A stretch of DNA of 64,000 nucleotides from Aphelenchoides besseyi (lineage: Eukaryota; Nematoda; Chromadorea; Rhabditida; Aphelenchoididae): positions 7,936,001-8,000,000 of the forward strand of contig JAMPIQ010000003.1 of NCBI GenBank assembly GCA_024699855.1, given 5' to 3'. The position numbers and the translations under genes were made by a program. Below the pieces are notes generated by a model. The model saw nothing but the letters and a program-made list of their open reading frames with translations, had not been told where the DNA came from and did no database searches. How positions within the stretch are numbered: position 1 is the first letter of the stretch; each line of letters opens with the position of its first letter. Below are positions 31,889-42,198 of this stretch, piece by piece.

Positions 31889-34297
31889 TTAGAATTGCGA
31901 ACGAGAAATCTTTCGAGGTGGAGATTTGTTGTTATTTGAAGTCGATTCCTGCGTATACCGTTCGTATTTGATGTTTGTGAGAGTTGAGTTCAGAAGGCGT
32001 CCTTCTTCCTCGGCACTTCGCTTCTTCTTCTTCTTTTTCTTCTTCTTTTCTTTCTCCACCGGTTCCTGTTTGATGTCCACGAAAGTTGAGGTTGATGTTT
32101 GTGCTTCTTCTACAACAGGTTGCTGCACTACTTCTACCGGCTCCTGTTTGACGTTCAGGAGCGTTGAATTTGACCGTTGTTCTTCCTCCTCAACAGGTTG
32201 CCGTTCTTCTACCGGTTCTTCTTTGATGTTCATCACGAAAGTTAGTTCCTCTGGTAACTGATCATCAGGTAAAGAAGTTGATGGTAGCGGTGTTGGTGAA
32301 TTCGATTGTGTCACCACGCCGTTCGGAATCGGGATGTTGTTTCGAAGAAGAATGTTCAAGTGTTCTTGAGGTATATCGACTTCTTCGTATCCATTTTCAA
32401 TCTTGATTTGGATGTCTCGAAGAATGGTTTCCGGACGTATTTCATCCAGGGACAAGTATTGTCGATTATCGTTCCAAAAATCGTCAAACTCGGAATCAAC
32501 GTTCGCATTGTCGTTCATCTCTTCCATTGGAGCCGGTTGATTTCGGGCGGATCTATCATCTCGTCGTACATCGGTTCCTTCAGTTGCTTTGTTTGTTGGT
32601 TCACCTCGCACTTCATTATTCTTATCATTAGCTTGTAACAAAGGGGCCACACTTGACTCGCGAGAATTTGGAGGCGATGGCGAGAGTTGTGAAGATACGT
32701 CTTCGTCCGATTGTTGAAAATTGGCAGGAGTTGACGATCGTAAAGTAGCTAAAGACGAAAATAAGCACATCGCTTTTTGAATGACTTACCATCTTGATCC
32801 GTTGGTAAACTCGCATCCACTTGTGCTTCCGTAATATTGAAGTTTATTGGTGTCTGATCGTCGTCCGAATCACTTGAACTCGAAGACAAAGCAGTCGATG
32901 AACTTCGATCCGAGCCACAAGAAACAGTTGATGTAGACAGAACGATTGTATGACTTTCGTTTTCGTTGTAATTCACTGAATTGATGTCACTATCCTCTTC
33001 GATATGTCTATTCAGGCGTCCTTCTAATTCGGACCAAAATGTATTGTACGTCGGCGTTCTGATGAGCGGCACCGTCTGAAATTCGAGGTTTTCGTTCATT
33101 TCCACGATTGGTTCCACTGAAACAAAGCTAATTCTTCAACAATAAGTTTCGACTCACAAATAACATCTTTCATTTGCTGTTCGTACGGCACAGTGTCTTT
33201 GAGACGTTTGTCTTCGTTTTGCAGTTTCTTCGCCAAAATTTCATTGTCGGCAATTTGTTTTCTGACCACGTCCATCATATTCAGAATCTTTTCTTTGCAT
33301 TCGTTAACGTACTCCATTCTGCTCTTCCACTCATTATCGGTGACATTTGAGTCTTCTCGAAGTGACAGTAAACCAGCAAAGTCCCTAGCCATGTCGACAG
33401 ATAAAACACCAGCAACATCATTCACGGTCTGTGCGGTTTCTTTTTGTCTTGCTTTGAGAGTAAGAATACTGAAACTCCGCATAAACAGAACTTATCTGAA
33501 ACTTACACGTTGGAGTTGACTTTCATTTCTTCCAAGAAAGCTTTCTCTGTGCGTGGACGAAATTTCGTCTTCTTCCATTCGTTAATCTGCTCATCCTCAA
33601 ATTTTTTTTTATGAATAGCCATAATAACCGTCGCAAAAACCAACATATCAGATGGTTTGCATTTTGCGTAATACTGAAAATGTCGATTCGATTGAAATCA
33701 ACAGTTGGAAACACTTACCATAGACTTTAACAGTTTTTCTTGAGGCGCTCCCACTTGATTTTTGGATACCGATTGAAGAATCTCGATCGCAAACTTTTCG
33801 TCCATTTCAACAAACTCCAATAGTTCAAGTAGAATCCTGTTAAAATCTTTCAACCGGCTTACATCTGCTAAAATTTACAATCATGATCTAAAGTTTCTTT
33901 ACAGATCACATACGGAGAGCGGTACAAACAGCGGCAACAACGTGATATTTGTCCACTTGATACTTCTCCAAGAATAACTCGTCATCCTCTGTCCAATTCA
34001 TCCACAGATCCATCAATCGTTCAGCCATCTTTTTACTCATTGGTGTTTGTTTCTAAATCGCAGTATAAAAGCTCTCAACGGTTCATTTACCTCAATTAGA
34101 AGCTCATTCGGAGACGACTGAAACCGATACGTTTGATCACAGAGTGAGTCGTTAACTTCGCGCCTGGGCATGTAGTTGTACGCATCGCCGTAACGTGAGC
34201 ATAGAAGAAGCTTTCGATACTCCTCCACGGTGCCTTTGATGTAATGTTGATTTCTCGGAGTTAACCTATCAAATTCCGTTTTTAAACGAGATGCCAT
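31889..34297 (-). CDS. unknown nuclear protein with three SUMO-type psi-K-x-E repeats
   Basis: At least seven exons from ATG 34297 (MASRLKTEFDRLTPRNQHYI) to the stop at 31889. The N-terminal half is helical (LMDLWMNWTEDDELFLEKYQ; RILLELLEFVEMDEKFAIEI) with a coiled stretch, ECKEKILNMMDVVRKQIADN. The C-terminal half is acidic and disordered, with poly-Ser/Asp, then three near-repeats spaced about 25-30 residues: FVMNIKEEPVEE, LLNVKQEPVEV and FVDIKQEPVEK. Each contains psi-K-x-E-P, a SUMO acceptor consensus, and a similar LTNIKYERYTQ follows. Ten lysines in a row after the third repeat can serve as a nuclear signal. I do not recognise the family. A role in chromatin or transcription is only a guess from composition. 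Confidence 0.8.
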
Positions 34298-35188
34298 GAT
34301 CGGTGCAGAAAAAGTACAAGACAATGGGCAAAAACGCCCACAGAACAGTTATCTTCTAAAACCGATCAATTAGGTAAAATCAACTTCAACGGTTCATTGA
34401 TCGACACCATCAAAATCACAAAAGAAAAAATAGAAAGTCGAGAAGAAACATCTGACTCAAAAGTATTGCGTCAACTTTTCCGAAAATTCAATGTTAGCAA
34501 CCAGAAACTAGTGACTAGTTCACTAGTTGATTGACGAATGAGTTCTGTGTTTTGGGAGCTGCCGGAATGAGCATCGACTGGTGTTATTGGTCGTCAATGA
34601 GTATTCGTTGTTGAGATTCGATCCGAAATGGCTCTCATGCATTCGACGAATATTGCCAAGAAGAATGAAAACGTCTGGTAATTGTTGTTCCAATTTCTAA
34701 TTACTTGTCCAGAGCTTCACAGGGAACGCAAATCAATGCTATGATGTACTACAGGAATTGAATGGCAGAAGATGAGTGAATGAGGTGTCTGATTCCACTC
34801 ATTTCTTGAAATCATGTTGTCTTAAATAACAATAAATGAAGGATGTTGAGGAAAACTAACCATTACAATCTCATCCACTTGGTTCGAGGAAACAGTTTGG
34901 TGAACTCGAAGTCAGACAACTAACTGACAGCGTACTTTCAGGAACGTTCATTTGGATCAAATGACTGAACATGATTGGTAGACACAAGATTATTGGAACG
35001 AATGCAGGTGTTCAAACAAGCAACCGCAAGGATTAGAATAATAGGCGTTCGGTTTCGACCAATTGTTCTCGGAGTTCAACTCACTAAATACACAAATCCG
35101 AAGGTTGAAACTTCCGTCTAATGTTCGGTATTTAAGAGCCGTCCGATCTACAATCAAACCATCAACTCTCATTCCAATCGGTTTGAAG
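34298..35188. other. intergenic, no gene seen
   Basis: AT-rich sequence with no recognisable coding stretch; the right end holds the promoter of the BSP-family gene. Confidence 0.6.
35129..35136 (+). promoter_or_regulatory. TATA-like box of the BSP-family gene
   Basis: TATTTAAG lies about 53 bp upstream of the ATG at 35189. Confidence 0.45.
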
Positions 35189-35773
35189 ATGCATAACTCG
35201 CTTGTATTCCTTCTGTTCTCGGCAATCATCCACTTGGGCAGCTCTCAACTCGTCTACCAATCCGGAGACTATCAACTGGTCTACACGGACAAGAACTCCG
35301 GAGTGACGAAAGATCTTCAAGACCGTTTGATTCAGGTCTATTTTAACGCTTATCCCAAAATGGTTCAATTCTTCAACACGAATGCTCCGACACGAGTGTC
35401 TCTTGTTTTGGATCCTGCAGCAGGAACAAGCAGCAGTAACGGTGGAATAACTCTTGATGCCAACTACATCAAGAACAACCCCAAAGACGTCGATCTACTC
35501 ACTTTCGTTCTCACTTATGTTGTTCAAGCATACCAAGGAAACACTCCCAACTGGTTTGTTCAAGGAATCGCCGCTTTTTCTCGTAGCAAATTTGGAGTTG
35601 CCAATGCGGATGCCGGCTGGTCGCTTCAATATCCACAAGACAACCAAAACTACGACAGTTCCTACTTGGTTACCGGCGGCTTCTTGGATTGGTTGGAGAA
35701 ACAGTATCCCGGCTCCGTTCAAAAGTTCGATTCTGTTCTTCGTAGTGGCAAATACGACGACGGTGCAGATTGA
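35189..35773 (+). CDS. secreted BSP-family protein (plant/bacterial peptidase family), intronless
   Basis: One exon of 195 codons begins with a signal peptide, MHNSLVFLLFSAIIHLGSSQ. The core matches the basic secretory protein family (Pfam BSP, 'peptidase of plants and bacteria'): FNAYPKMVQFFN and RVSLVLDPAAGTSSSNGGIT LDANYI, then LTFVLTYVVQAYQGNTPNWF VQGIAAF, equal to plant V-x-T-H-E-V-V-H-x-x-Q...P-x-G-L-I-E-G-I-A-D-F, and YDSSYLVTGGFLDWLEKQYP. The zinc motif HExxH is replaced by TYVVQ and the E-G-I-A-D Glu/Asp by Q/A, so it is probably inactive. It stops after KYDDGAD, about 20-25 residues short of typical members, which end in a -L-W-x-x-Y helix. The family is known mainly from plants, fungi and bacteria. 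Being intronless among multi-intron neighbours fits horizontal origin, though that is inference. Confidence 0.85.
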   Translation: MHNSLVFLLFSAIIHLGSSQLVYQSGDYQLVYTDKNSGVTKDLQDRLIQVYFNAYPKMVQFFNTNAPTRVSLVLDPAAGTSSSNGGITLDANYIKNNPKDVDLLTFVLTYVVQAYQGNTPNWFVQGIAAFSRSKFGVANADAGWSLQYPQDNQNYDSSYLVTGGFLDWLEKQYPGSVQKFDSVLRSGKYDDGAD

Positions 35774-36938
35774 GAGCTTTCCGCCACTCTTATACGCCTG
35801 CTGGTTGTAGTAGTTGGACGGAGTTTGTGGCGAAGTGTTGATGTGTGCAGAGAAAAGGTTGCACAACCAACGCTGTTTACTTCCCGCCAAAATCGTGTTG
35901 ATTCTGGACGTCAACAAAGTTGCTATGAACAGAAATGAGATTTCATTTTGCAAGGCATTTTCGATCAATCATTGGCAAGAACTCTGGTACCAAGCTCTAG
36001 AGACATTGTAGTGTTCATTGCAGATGTCCGTTTGTTTCATCAAAACAGCACTCGAGATCGTCAGAGTTATTTTGCGAGGTTGTTGATCCGAAATCCTCAG
36101 AAATCTTTGGGCCCCTGTTGAGCAGATTTCGAAATTGGATCTGTGAGCGAATGCAATTTATGGTCTTCTCCTCATTCAACAACAGTGAGTAGAACTAAAC
36201 TGCTGGAAGAAGAATTCGGGGCTAAACACTCGAAATGACGTAGATTTTCACTTGATTTACAGAAACCGGACGCAGAATTAGTTGTCGAAAGTAAACTCGA
36301 TAGTTTCGAATGGAAAAAATCAAAAGAAGAAATTCAACAGACGAATGAGATGATGCCATTGAAATGGCTACAGGCAGAATCGGATTGATCACTAACCATT
36401 TCAGAACATCAACAATAGGATGATGGTTGTCGTGGGCTTCTGGATCTCCAAAAAAACGATCGTTCTAACTAGTGGGTGTACAATCAACGTCAACCGTACT
36501 TGTTCTCATTGCAAATAAGCTCGCGGATTTGACTCATTAACCGTAAATACAACTATTAAAGAAGCTTATAATCGATTGAATATTTGATGCTTATGATAAA
36601 AACTATTTTTGTACACGATCGTCGATACCTTGCAAACACATGAGTTTAGTTTCTTTGTTTGCATCCAAAGATCGAAACGGAAATGATACTACCCGGTTTA
36701 AAGCTAATCAAATAGGCCTTTGAATATACGATTGTGCGGCACAGATGAAGATTTCCATATTCAAACGTAAATTGATGAGTCAGGTGGAAATATCAGGTCC
36801 CCTCTTTGTTGCTATTCTTGCTAATTTGACAAACATCCGGACCATTGGGTTCATAGGTTTTCAGTATAAAAACGAACAGTTTGCTATTCACAAGCCATCA
36901 GTTCATACAATTGTGTGCTCTAAAACCATTCAATTTCG
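35774..36938. other. intergenic, no gene seen
   Basis: No recognisable gene. The TATA box for the next gene is at 36865-36871. Confidence 0.6.
36865..36871 (+). promoter_or_regulatory. TATA box of the SXP/RAL-2 gene
   Basis: TATAAAA lies 68 bp upstream of the ATG at 36939. Confidence 0.6.
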
Positions 36939-37630
36939 ATGTCTGTTTACTTCTCGACTCTTCTTTTCCTTCTAGTCATTTTGAATGCTGAGGTTCGTGC
37001 TTATCATGTACACCATGGGAGAGAACATCCACACCGTGGACATATTCGTTTTGGACCAGTTCATGCGATCATTCCAAAACTAACCGAAGAACAACGCCAC
37101 CAGTTATTCTCAGGACTGAAGGGCAGTGAAAACGCCACCAAAGCTGAAATTAAAACAAAAATCGACGCATTTGCTGCGGGATTGAGTACTGAGCTGAAAG
37201 TGAGTTAAGAGGTCATTAAGTGCTTAACTGAGTTCAGAACGATGTTGCTCAAGCAGAATCGGAACACGAAAACATGATAAAGAGAGACGACGAGAAGGCA
37301 AAAACTTTAAGCACCGAAGCTCAAAGCCTCTACTTTAGCATTAAGGTTAAAATTGTGTTTTAGTGTGACAATAAGACTTAATTTCAGAAAGTGCTTGATG
37401 ACAGTTCAATCACTTTCAAGGAAGAACATGAAAAGGTGCACGCTCTTGTTAAAGCAGCCAAACAATCGGCCGTGGACGAGCTTCTTGATGCTGACATTGA
37501 CATGCCGGGAATTGAAGGTCCACCAGGGTCTCGACATCATAATCATCCGGGACATCCGCACCATGGACGTCGATTTCACAGCCACGAACAACCGCCCAAT
37601 ACCAATGATAATACCGGCGATGTACAGTAA
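36939..37630 (+). CDS. SXP/RAL-2 family secreted protein
   Basis: Exons 36939-37199, 37238-37345 and 37388-37630 join exactly in phase 0 to 203 residues. Residues 1-21 are a signal peptide (MSVYFSTLLFLLVILNAEVR). The helical body has the SXP/RAL-2 (DUF148/ANIS5) pattern: IPKLTEEQRHQLFSGLKGSE, then KTKIDAFAAGLSTELK, EHENMIKRDDEKAKTLSTEA and FKEEHEKVHALVKAAKQSAV. A C-terminal tail is rich in Gly, Pro and His (PPGSRHHNHPGHPHHGRRFH), and the N terminus also has His pairs, so metal binding is possible. The family is nematode-restricted, secreted, and includes surface antigens of parasitic species; the molecular function is not established. Confidence 0.92.
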
Positions 37631-37751
37631 GGTGATGCATTTCAATCGCATTGTGAATTTGGAACAGTAAATATTTTCATTGCAATCTCTGACAGCAATG
37701 AGAAACAGAATCAACTTTGTAAATAACCTTCTTCTTTTAAAAAAAAGGCAA

Positions 37752-38200
37752 TCATTTGGAATCTTTTTCTTCGGCGGCTTCAGGTTCGTCCGGTTGACGT
37801 GGAGTAGATCTTTTGTGAGCGGGACTCGGAGCATCAACGGTCTCATTTTGTTTGGTATCCTCCAGAGAATTTGAACGATTGGAGTCACTTGATTTCGATT
37901 CTGTAATCGAAAAGAAACGAGAAGGAAAGAATCACAAACCTTGAACCTGATTTGCATTGACTGTTGAAGTCGAACGAGAAGGACGACCGAGAGGACTGCG
38001 AACCGGAGTCATGATGCGATTTGGGTGTCTGAATAAGAAGTCAAAAGCAAATGTAAGTGAACTCACCCGGCAATTGGAACACGTGGGCTTTTCGCAAAGT
38101 CATCAGGACTCTCAACAGTTGATACCGAAGCAATGAAGTTGTTGTTTGTTGGATTCTAAAACGGAGTTTATGACAAAAAAAACAACCAACCAACCGACAT
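37752..38200 (-). CDS. unknown disordered, basic protein (second gene of copy B)
   Basis: The start codon ATG TCG forms its own two-codon coding exon (38200-38195), and the acceptor-like GAAGTTTCAG just before it suggests trans-splicing. Further exons give MSNPTNNNFIASVSTVESPD, then DFAKSPRVPIAGHPNRIM and TPVRSPLGRPSRSTSTVN, and end RQPDEPEAAEEKDSK (about 110 residues). It is Ser/Pro/Arg-rich without a folded domain. SP and TP sites suggest phosphorylation. Copy B' carries the same protein at 47872-48319. Confidence 0.68.
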
Positions 38201-38573
38201 CCTGAAACTTCTCGAACAATTCGAACGACCAACTCGAAACGTTCAGTTCTGGCCAAATGAATCGATCTCGTTTGTTTCGAGTTCCACTTCAAGTGTTACA
38301 TCACCATTTGGGTTCCGTCAAAAAAGACAACTATCAATAGAGAGAGCGACTGATGGTTAGGATCTGCTCTTTGACCGCCGCTTTCCCATCACTTTCAGTG
38401 CACTAGCAAATCTTCTTATTTCCGTTGTTTTAAATTGTCGATACAACAGTAAAAAATTCAATTTATTGACAATTTCAAGAGAGAAACAGTTTATTTCATA
38501 AGTGGATTCAATTAACCATGGAAGAGTAAACATTTAATTGCCGTTGGACGATAGGTCACTTGAATGCATGTGA

Positions 38574-38876
38574 CTAGTCGTTTTTGGACGATCGTGAAAG
38601 CGGTTGTTGTGGCGGATAGGTTGTTAAGTATAAAACGATTTGTCTGAGCGGAAGCTCACTTGCCGATGACTGTCCTCCAGCGTTGATTTCATGGACTTCT
38701 AAAATTAAGATCAGTTAAATACATTGATTCCAACTTACTTTTTGACTCCTCATGGTGTCGTCGATGGTCGATTTCTCCGGGATCAATTTTAATAAACTAA
38801 AAAAATAAATACATATCAGAGCGAGAATTATCTTTGTTTTCGGCTCCTCGGTCGACTCAGTTTGACGCTTGGACAT
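38574..38876 (-). CDS. unknown small protein (first gene of copy B)
   Basis: Reading begins MSKRQTESTEEPKTK, then an apparent 37 bp intron starting AT rather than GT and ending TTTTTTTAG, then FIKIDPGEIDHRRHHEES, a normal intron, and KVHEINAGGQSSASELPLRQ to the stop, about 75 residues. The T-run at the intron end is one base shorter than in copy B', which supports it being removed from the message; without splicing the chain stops at 26 codons. A TATA box lies at 38928-38936. No family is recognised. Confidence 0.5.
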
Positions 38877-38927
38877 ATCGGGTTTGACTAGGCTTTAAAC
38901 GGACTTACTGTCGACTACTAGCTGTGG

Positions 38928-38936
38928 TTTATATAT
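38928..38936 (-). promoter_or_regulatory. TATA box in copy B
   Basis: Minus-strand ATATATAAA lies about 52 bp upstream of the ATG at 38876. The same box is present in copy B' but lost in the third, partial copy at 49483-49704. Confidence 0.65.
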
Positions 38937-39235
38937 TGTTTTGGAGCTGTCAGTTGAAACGCCTCCGATCAACCTGATCAATTATTAGGACTGCGAGGTC
39001 TGTTCGTTTGAATTTCCAGTAGTTGCTTACAAAGACAAAACTGCGTCACAAAGATCCCGCTAATCAGTTACATTGTTGCCGCAAGGTATGCTTCCGACCG
39101 TCCAGTTGATTATAGACGGTCGAGTTACACGACAATAGGAATTTGAAAGTAATGATTAGTGACCGTTACGTAACTAAAAGAATACCCGGCGGGACTTCTT
39201 TTCACCGTTGTATCCTGCCGCTGATTGCGTTCTTT

Positions 39236-40022
39236 TAAATCATCGTTTTCGAATATCATGACATTGGTCAATATCTTCGTATTCATCTCCATTAAGATAC
39301 CACGCTTGAACTCTTTCAAGCATCCTTCCTAAACATTAGTGAGAGATTGTAAAAAGCAGTTGATTTCCTTATTAGGATTCTGAAGAGCCATTGAAATTGA
39401 TGGATCGATAAGACTTCTTCGTTCTGAAACAAGCCTGTTAATCTGCTATTTGTGAACTATAAAGATTATGAAGTTAATGATCTCTAATTGAGATCAAATT
39501 TGCAATTGACTTTTTTGTACTGCATTGGCTCAAAGATGTTTATGATTCGACCGTTTCGAGACGAAGACAAAAGTCGGTTTTTTTGTGTTGAATTTCGAAA
39601 CATACGCGTGGAATAATACGGGTGTTGAATTCGATAATTGTGATTACTCTCTTCACACAGATGCAGAGATAACGTTAATTTTGACGAGACTGCGAATGAG
39701 TTCAGCAAGTACGATTTAACTGTTCTATCGAGTTTCTGTCAAGTAAGTTCATGTTCTTGTGTTTGTATTAAGTTTGATTTTAGACCCAATTTGCTGAGCA
39801 ATTTGATTGACGATCGAACGTCGATCAGACTATGATCCTGCTTCCTATTCGCATGTTATCAGCAATTGCCCAAAAAGTCTAAATACCGATAGTTATTTCT
39901 TTCCACAACGTAGAGATTTGTTGTTCACTATACATTTTTTGTTTGATGTAAACTTTTCAACGAATATGTTTATTCTAAAGCTTTTGGAGATCAATTGGTC
40001 TTGAAAGACAAACATTTACTCG
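39236..40022. other. unresolved stretch, maybe coding remnants
   Basis: On the minus strand EGCLKEFKRGILMEMNTKIL and ENDDLKERNQRQDTTVKR read like protein (39150-39320) and run into the edge of copy B; an upstream segment ends CFLQSLTNV before a stop. I could not make a continuous gene. It may be the remains of a gene interrupted by the duplication. Confidence 0.3.
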
Positions 40023-42198
40023 TCACCATCCACAATGAGAAGTTTTTTCCAAGTTGGAAATCGAACTTTCATATTTCGATCTCGTTAGACACTTCTGACA
40101 CGTTCGCGGACAAGCCAATTCAACTATAGCTTCTAACTTACGAAACGGAGGTAGTTGTTCTAAATGACTAAATTAATACACGTTCTGCTCTCTTACCTTC
40201 ACATCCAAGTGGCTTTCGTTGACCAGTTTGTGCGCCGGTCAGATTCTCGAACATTTCTTGCAGTCGTGCGTGTTTCTCATAAGCGTCAAGCAAAAGACCC
40301 ATTTCAGGCAACTTTGAAGGTCCACAATAAGCCGAAAGTCTACTACAGAATGGCAAGAGATCGTTGCATACTGAAAGCTCGATGTTACGAATAAAAGTTA
40401 CAGAGTGCAGAAAGTTTATTCGATTCACAACTGTTGAGTTTAGCAAGTGGAATATTGGAGATCAATATGAAAGTGCAGGTGGAAGTGTGTGCCTAATCAT
40501 CAAATTCTGCAAATGCTAAACTCAAGGGTGCAAGTGAGTGATTTACAACAAAACTTACACTCATCAATTGCTATCGTATCGTTAGTCATTGATTTTGGTT
40601 CTTCACCCCTACTACCACTTCCATAGTACTCAATCAAATTGAGTCGTGAAGTCTTCTTCTTTACGTAGTCATCATGCTCGTTTGCGTTCAATTCTCTCAT
40701 CTCCAATTCACCGGTATCTGTTGGAGCACATTTTAATAAACTTCCATTCGACGTTTGAACAATCTTATTCAACGGAATCTCATCGCTATCCAGCACACAA
40801 GCTAAACATCAATTAAAGACTTATTTTAATTTTTAACTTACCGTAACTCATAATCTCAGAATGATATTCACCATTCTCTGTTCTTGTCCAACTGCATCGT
40901 TTCTTTAACTGACCGTCCGTCCATGTCTCCAAAAACCTTTTCTCTGTCTTATTGTCTATTTTACAGCCCTCTACAAACACCATGTTTCTAAACGATGATA
41001 AGCGAAAACAAACTCAATTCCCCGAAATCCCCAATTTCATCGCTTTGATCGCATAGCAACGGAACTCCTCGAACGTATTTCACATCACCCACAGCCACAA
41101 GTTCGTCTTCGATGTAACAACCTAAATATCGTCAATAAAGCCATAAGGTCAGTGGCTTACCTTGTTTGTTGACAACTCCATAATCACAAATAAAAGTTGA
41201 TCGACCACTTTTACTGCGAAAAACTTCACCGTTATCGTATGTTTTATTGTTGTAGTGACAAACGATATCTGTAACTTACAATTGTATTCCCGCAAAAAGA
41301 CATCACTTACAATCACTTGTAACATTTATTAATCGACATCTGTAAAAAACCACTATTGTTTCCGTAAAATATTAGTAGACATTTAAAGCTCAAACAATGC
41401 TATTTAACTTACCCTTCTGCATACTTTCGACATTGAGTCCACTGACCGTGTATATTTGCATAGGCAGCGATCGGGACGTGAATTCCCGATACAGCAACAC
41501 ATCCGGTGCATTGCAACCCGATTTCCTTGTCGCTATTACGTTTACAAGAGATGATTTCTTCGGTTTGCAGTGGAGTTCGCAAAAGCTCAGGAGCCACAGG
41601 TTCCGTTAAGAAATTTCCTTCCGTTAGCAAATCTCCTGATCGAAGTCGACATTTGCTCCCTTAAATTTTTGTTGTTGTTTATCGCTAAACAGAAGACAAA
41701 CATTTGAAAACAACTTTTTTTGCCTTCAACTCATTTCCAACACATTCCATACTTTCGTGCTCACTATTGTCTTTTTTTTGGTTGAAATATTCGCCGAGTG
41801 CCACGGCCAATCCACTATTGTCAATGCAATCTAAAAGCGAAAAAGTTTTGTTTATCTTTGATGAACTTACGAGTAATTTTTAGTACAAGTGTATCATTTG
41901 ATCGACGTACGCATGCGTATCGAAAGTGTTCACTTGTGAAGGTTTGACCGGGAGATATTGCTGTTCCCGTCGAGGAATTTGTTGGCACACAACCGATGGG
42001 TCGAAGTTGAAGTTTTCCCGCATCGTCCACGTAGCATTGAAATTGAATGTAATCGTGAACAAAACGATGACCACTGTGCTTGCACGTCGTTCGATTGGAT
42101 GTTGAAGACGTTGAAGTTGTTGATTGAGCGTTGACTGAGAGACAAAGAAAAAGGCTCGCAACTGCTGTCCGATACAAACGCCAATATCGCTGGGACAT
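40023..42198 (-). CDS. secreted MIG-18-like cysteine-module protein with C-terminal ShKT domain
   Basis: ATG 42198 begins an N-terminal hydrophobic signal (YRTAVASLFLCLSVNAQS). Repeated 50-60 residue modules follow, each with Cys, a G-x-x-F/Y stretch and a paired Cys: TCKHSGHRFVHDYIQFQCYV; IGCVPTNSS...GQTFTSEHFRYACV; HCIDNSGLAVALGEYF; DIVCHYNNKTYDNGEVFRSK; GCYIEDELVAVGDVKYVRGV; EGCKIDNKTEKRFLETW. This is the fibronectin-type-I-like pattern of nematode MIG-18 proteins, which act in basement membrane during cell migration. After TNDTIAIDE two endings are possible: a short one (reading through the donor at 40559, stop near 40500, AATAAA near 40415), or splicing to CNDLLPFCSRLSAYC...LACPRTCQKC, an ShKT module ending at 40023. 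Exon ends in the middle are tentative. Confidence 0.8.

Larger units (their letters stand above)
37740..39235. repeat. inverted duplication copy B
   Basis: Matches 46847-48332 in reverse orientation. It contains two complete small genes in tandem and their promoter. Differences seen include one T in two T-runs inside introns and several substitutions near the outer edge (for example CCCGCC against TCTCGT). The edges are near 39235 (GGATACAACGGTG against GCATACAACGGTG) and near 37740, just after the second gene's stop codon. Confidence 0.92.

Noticed and set aside
32000..32640. Plus-strand hydrophobic/Phe-rich open frames
   Set aside because: The phenylalanine run is the antisense of the polylysine run in the SUMO-motif protein; it is not a real membrane protein.
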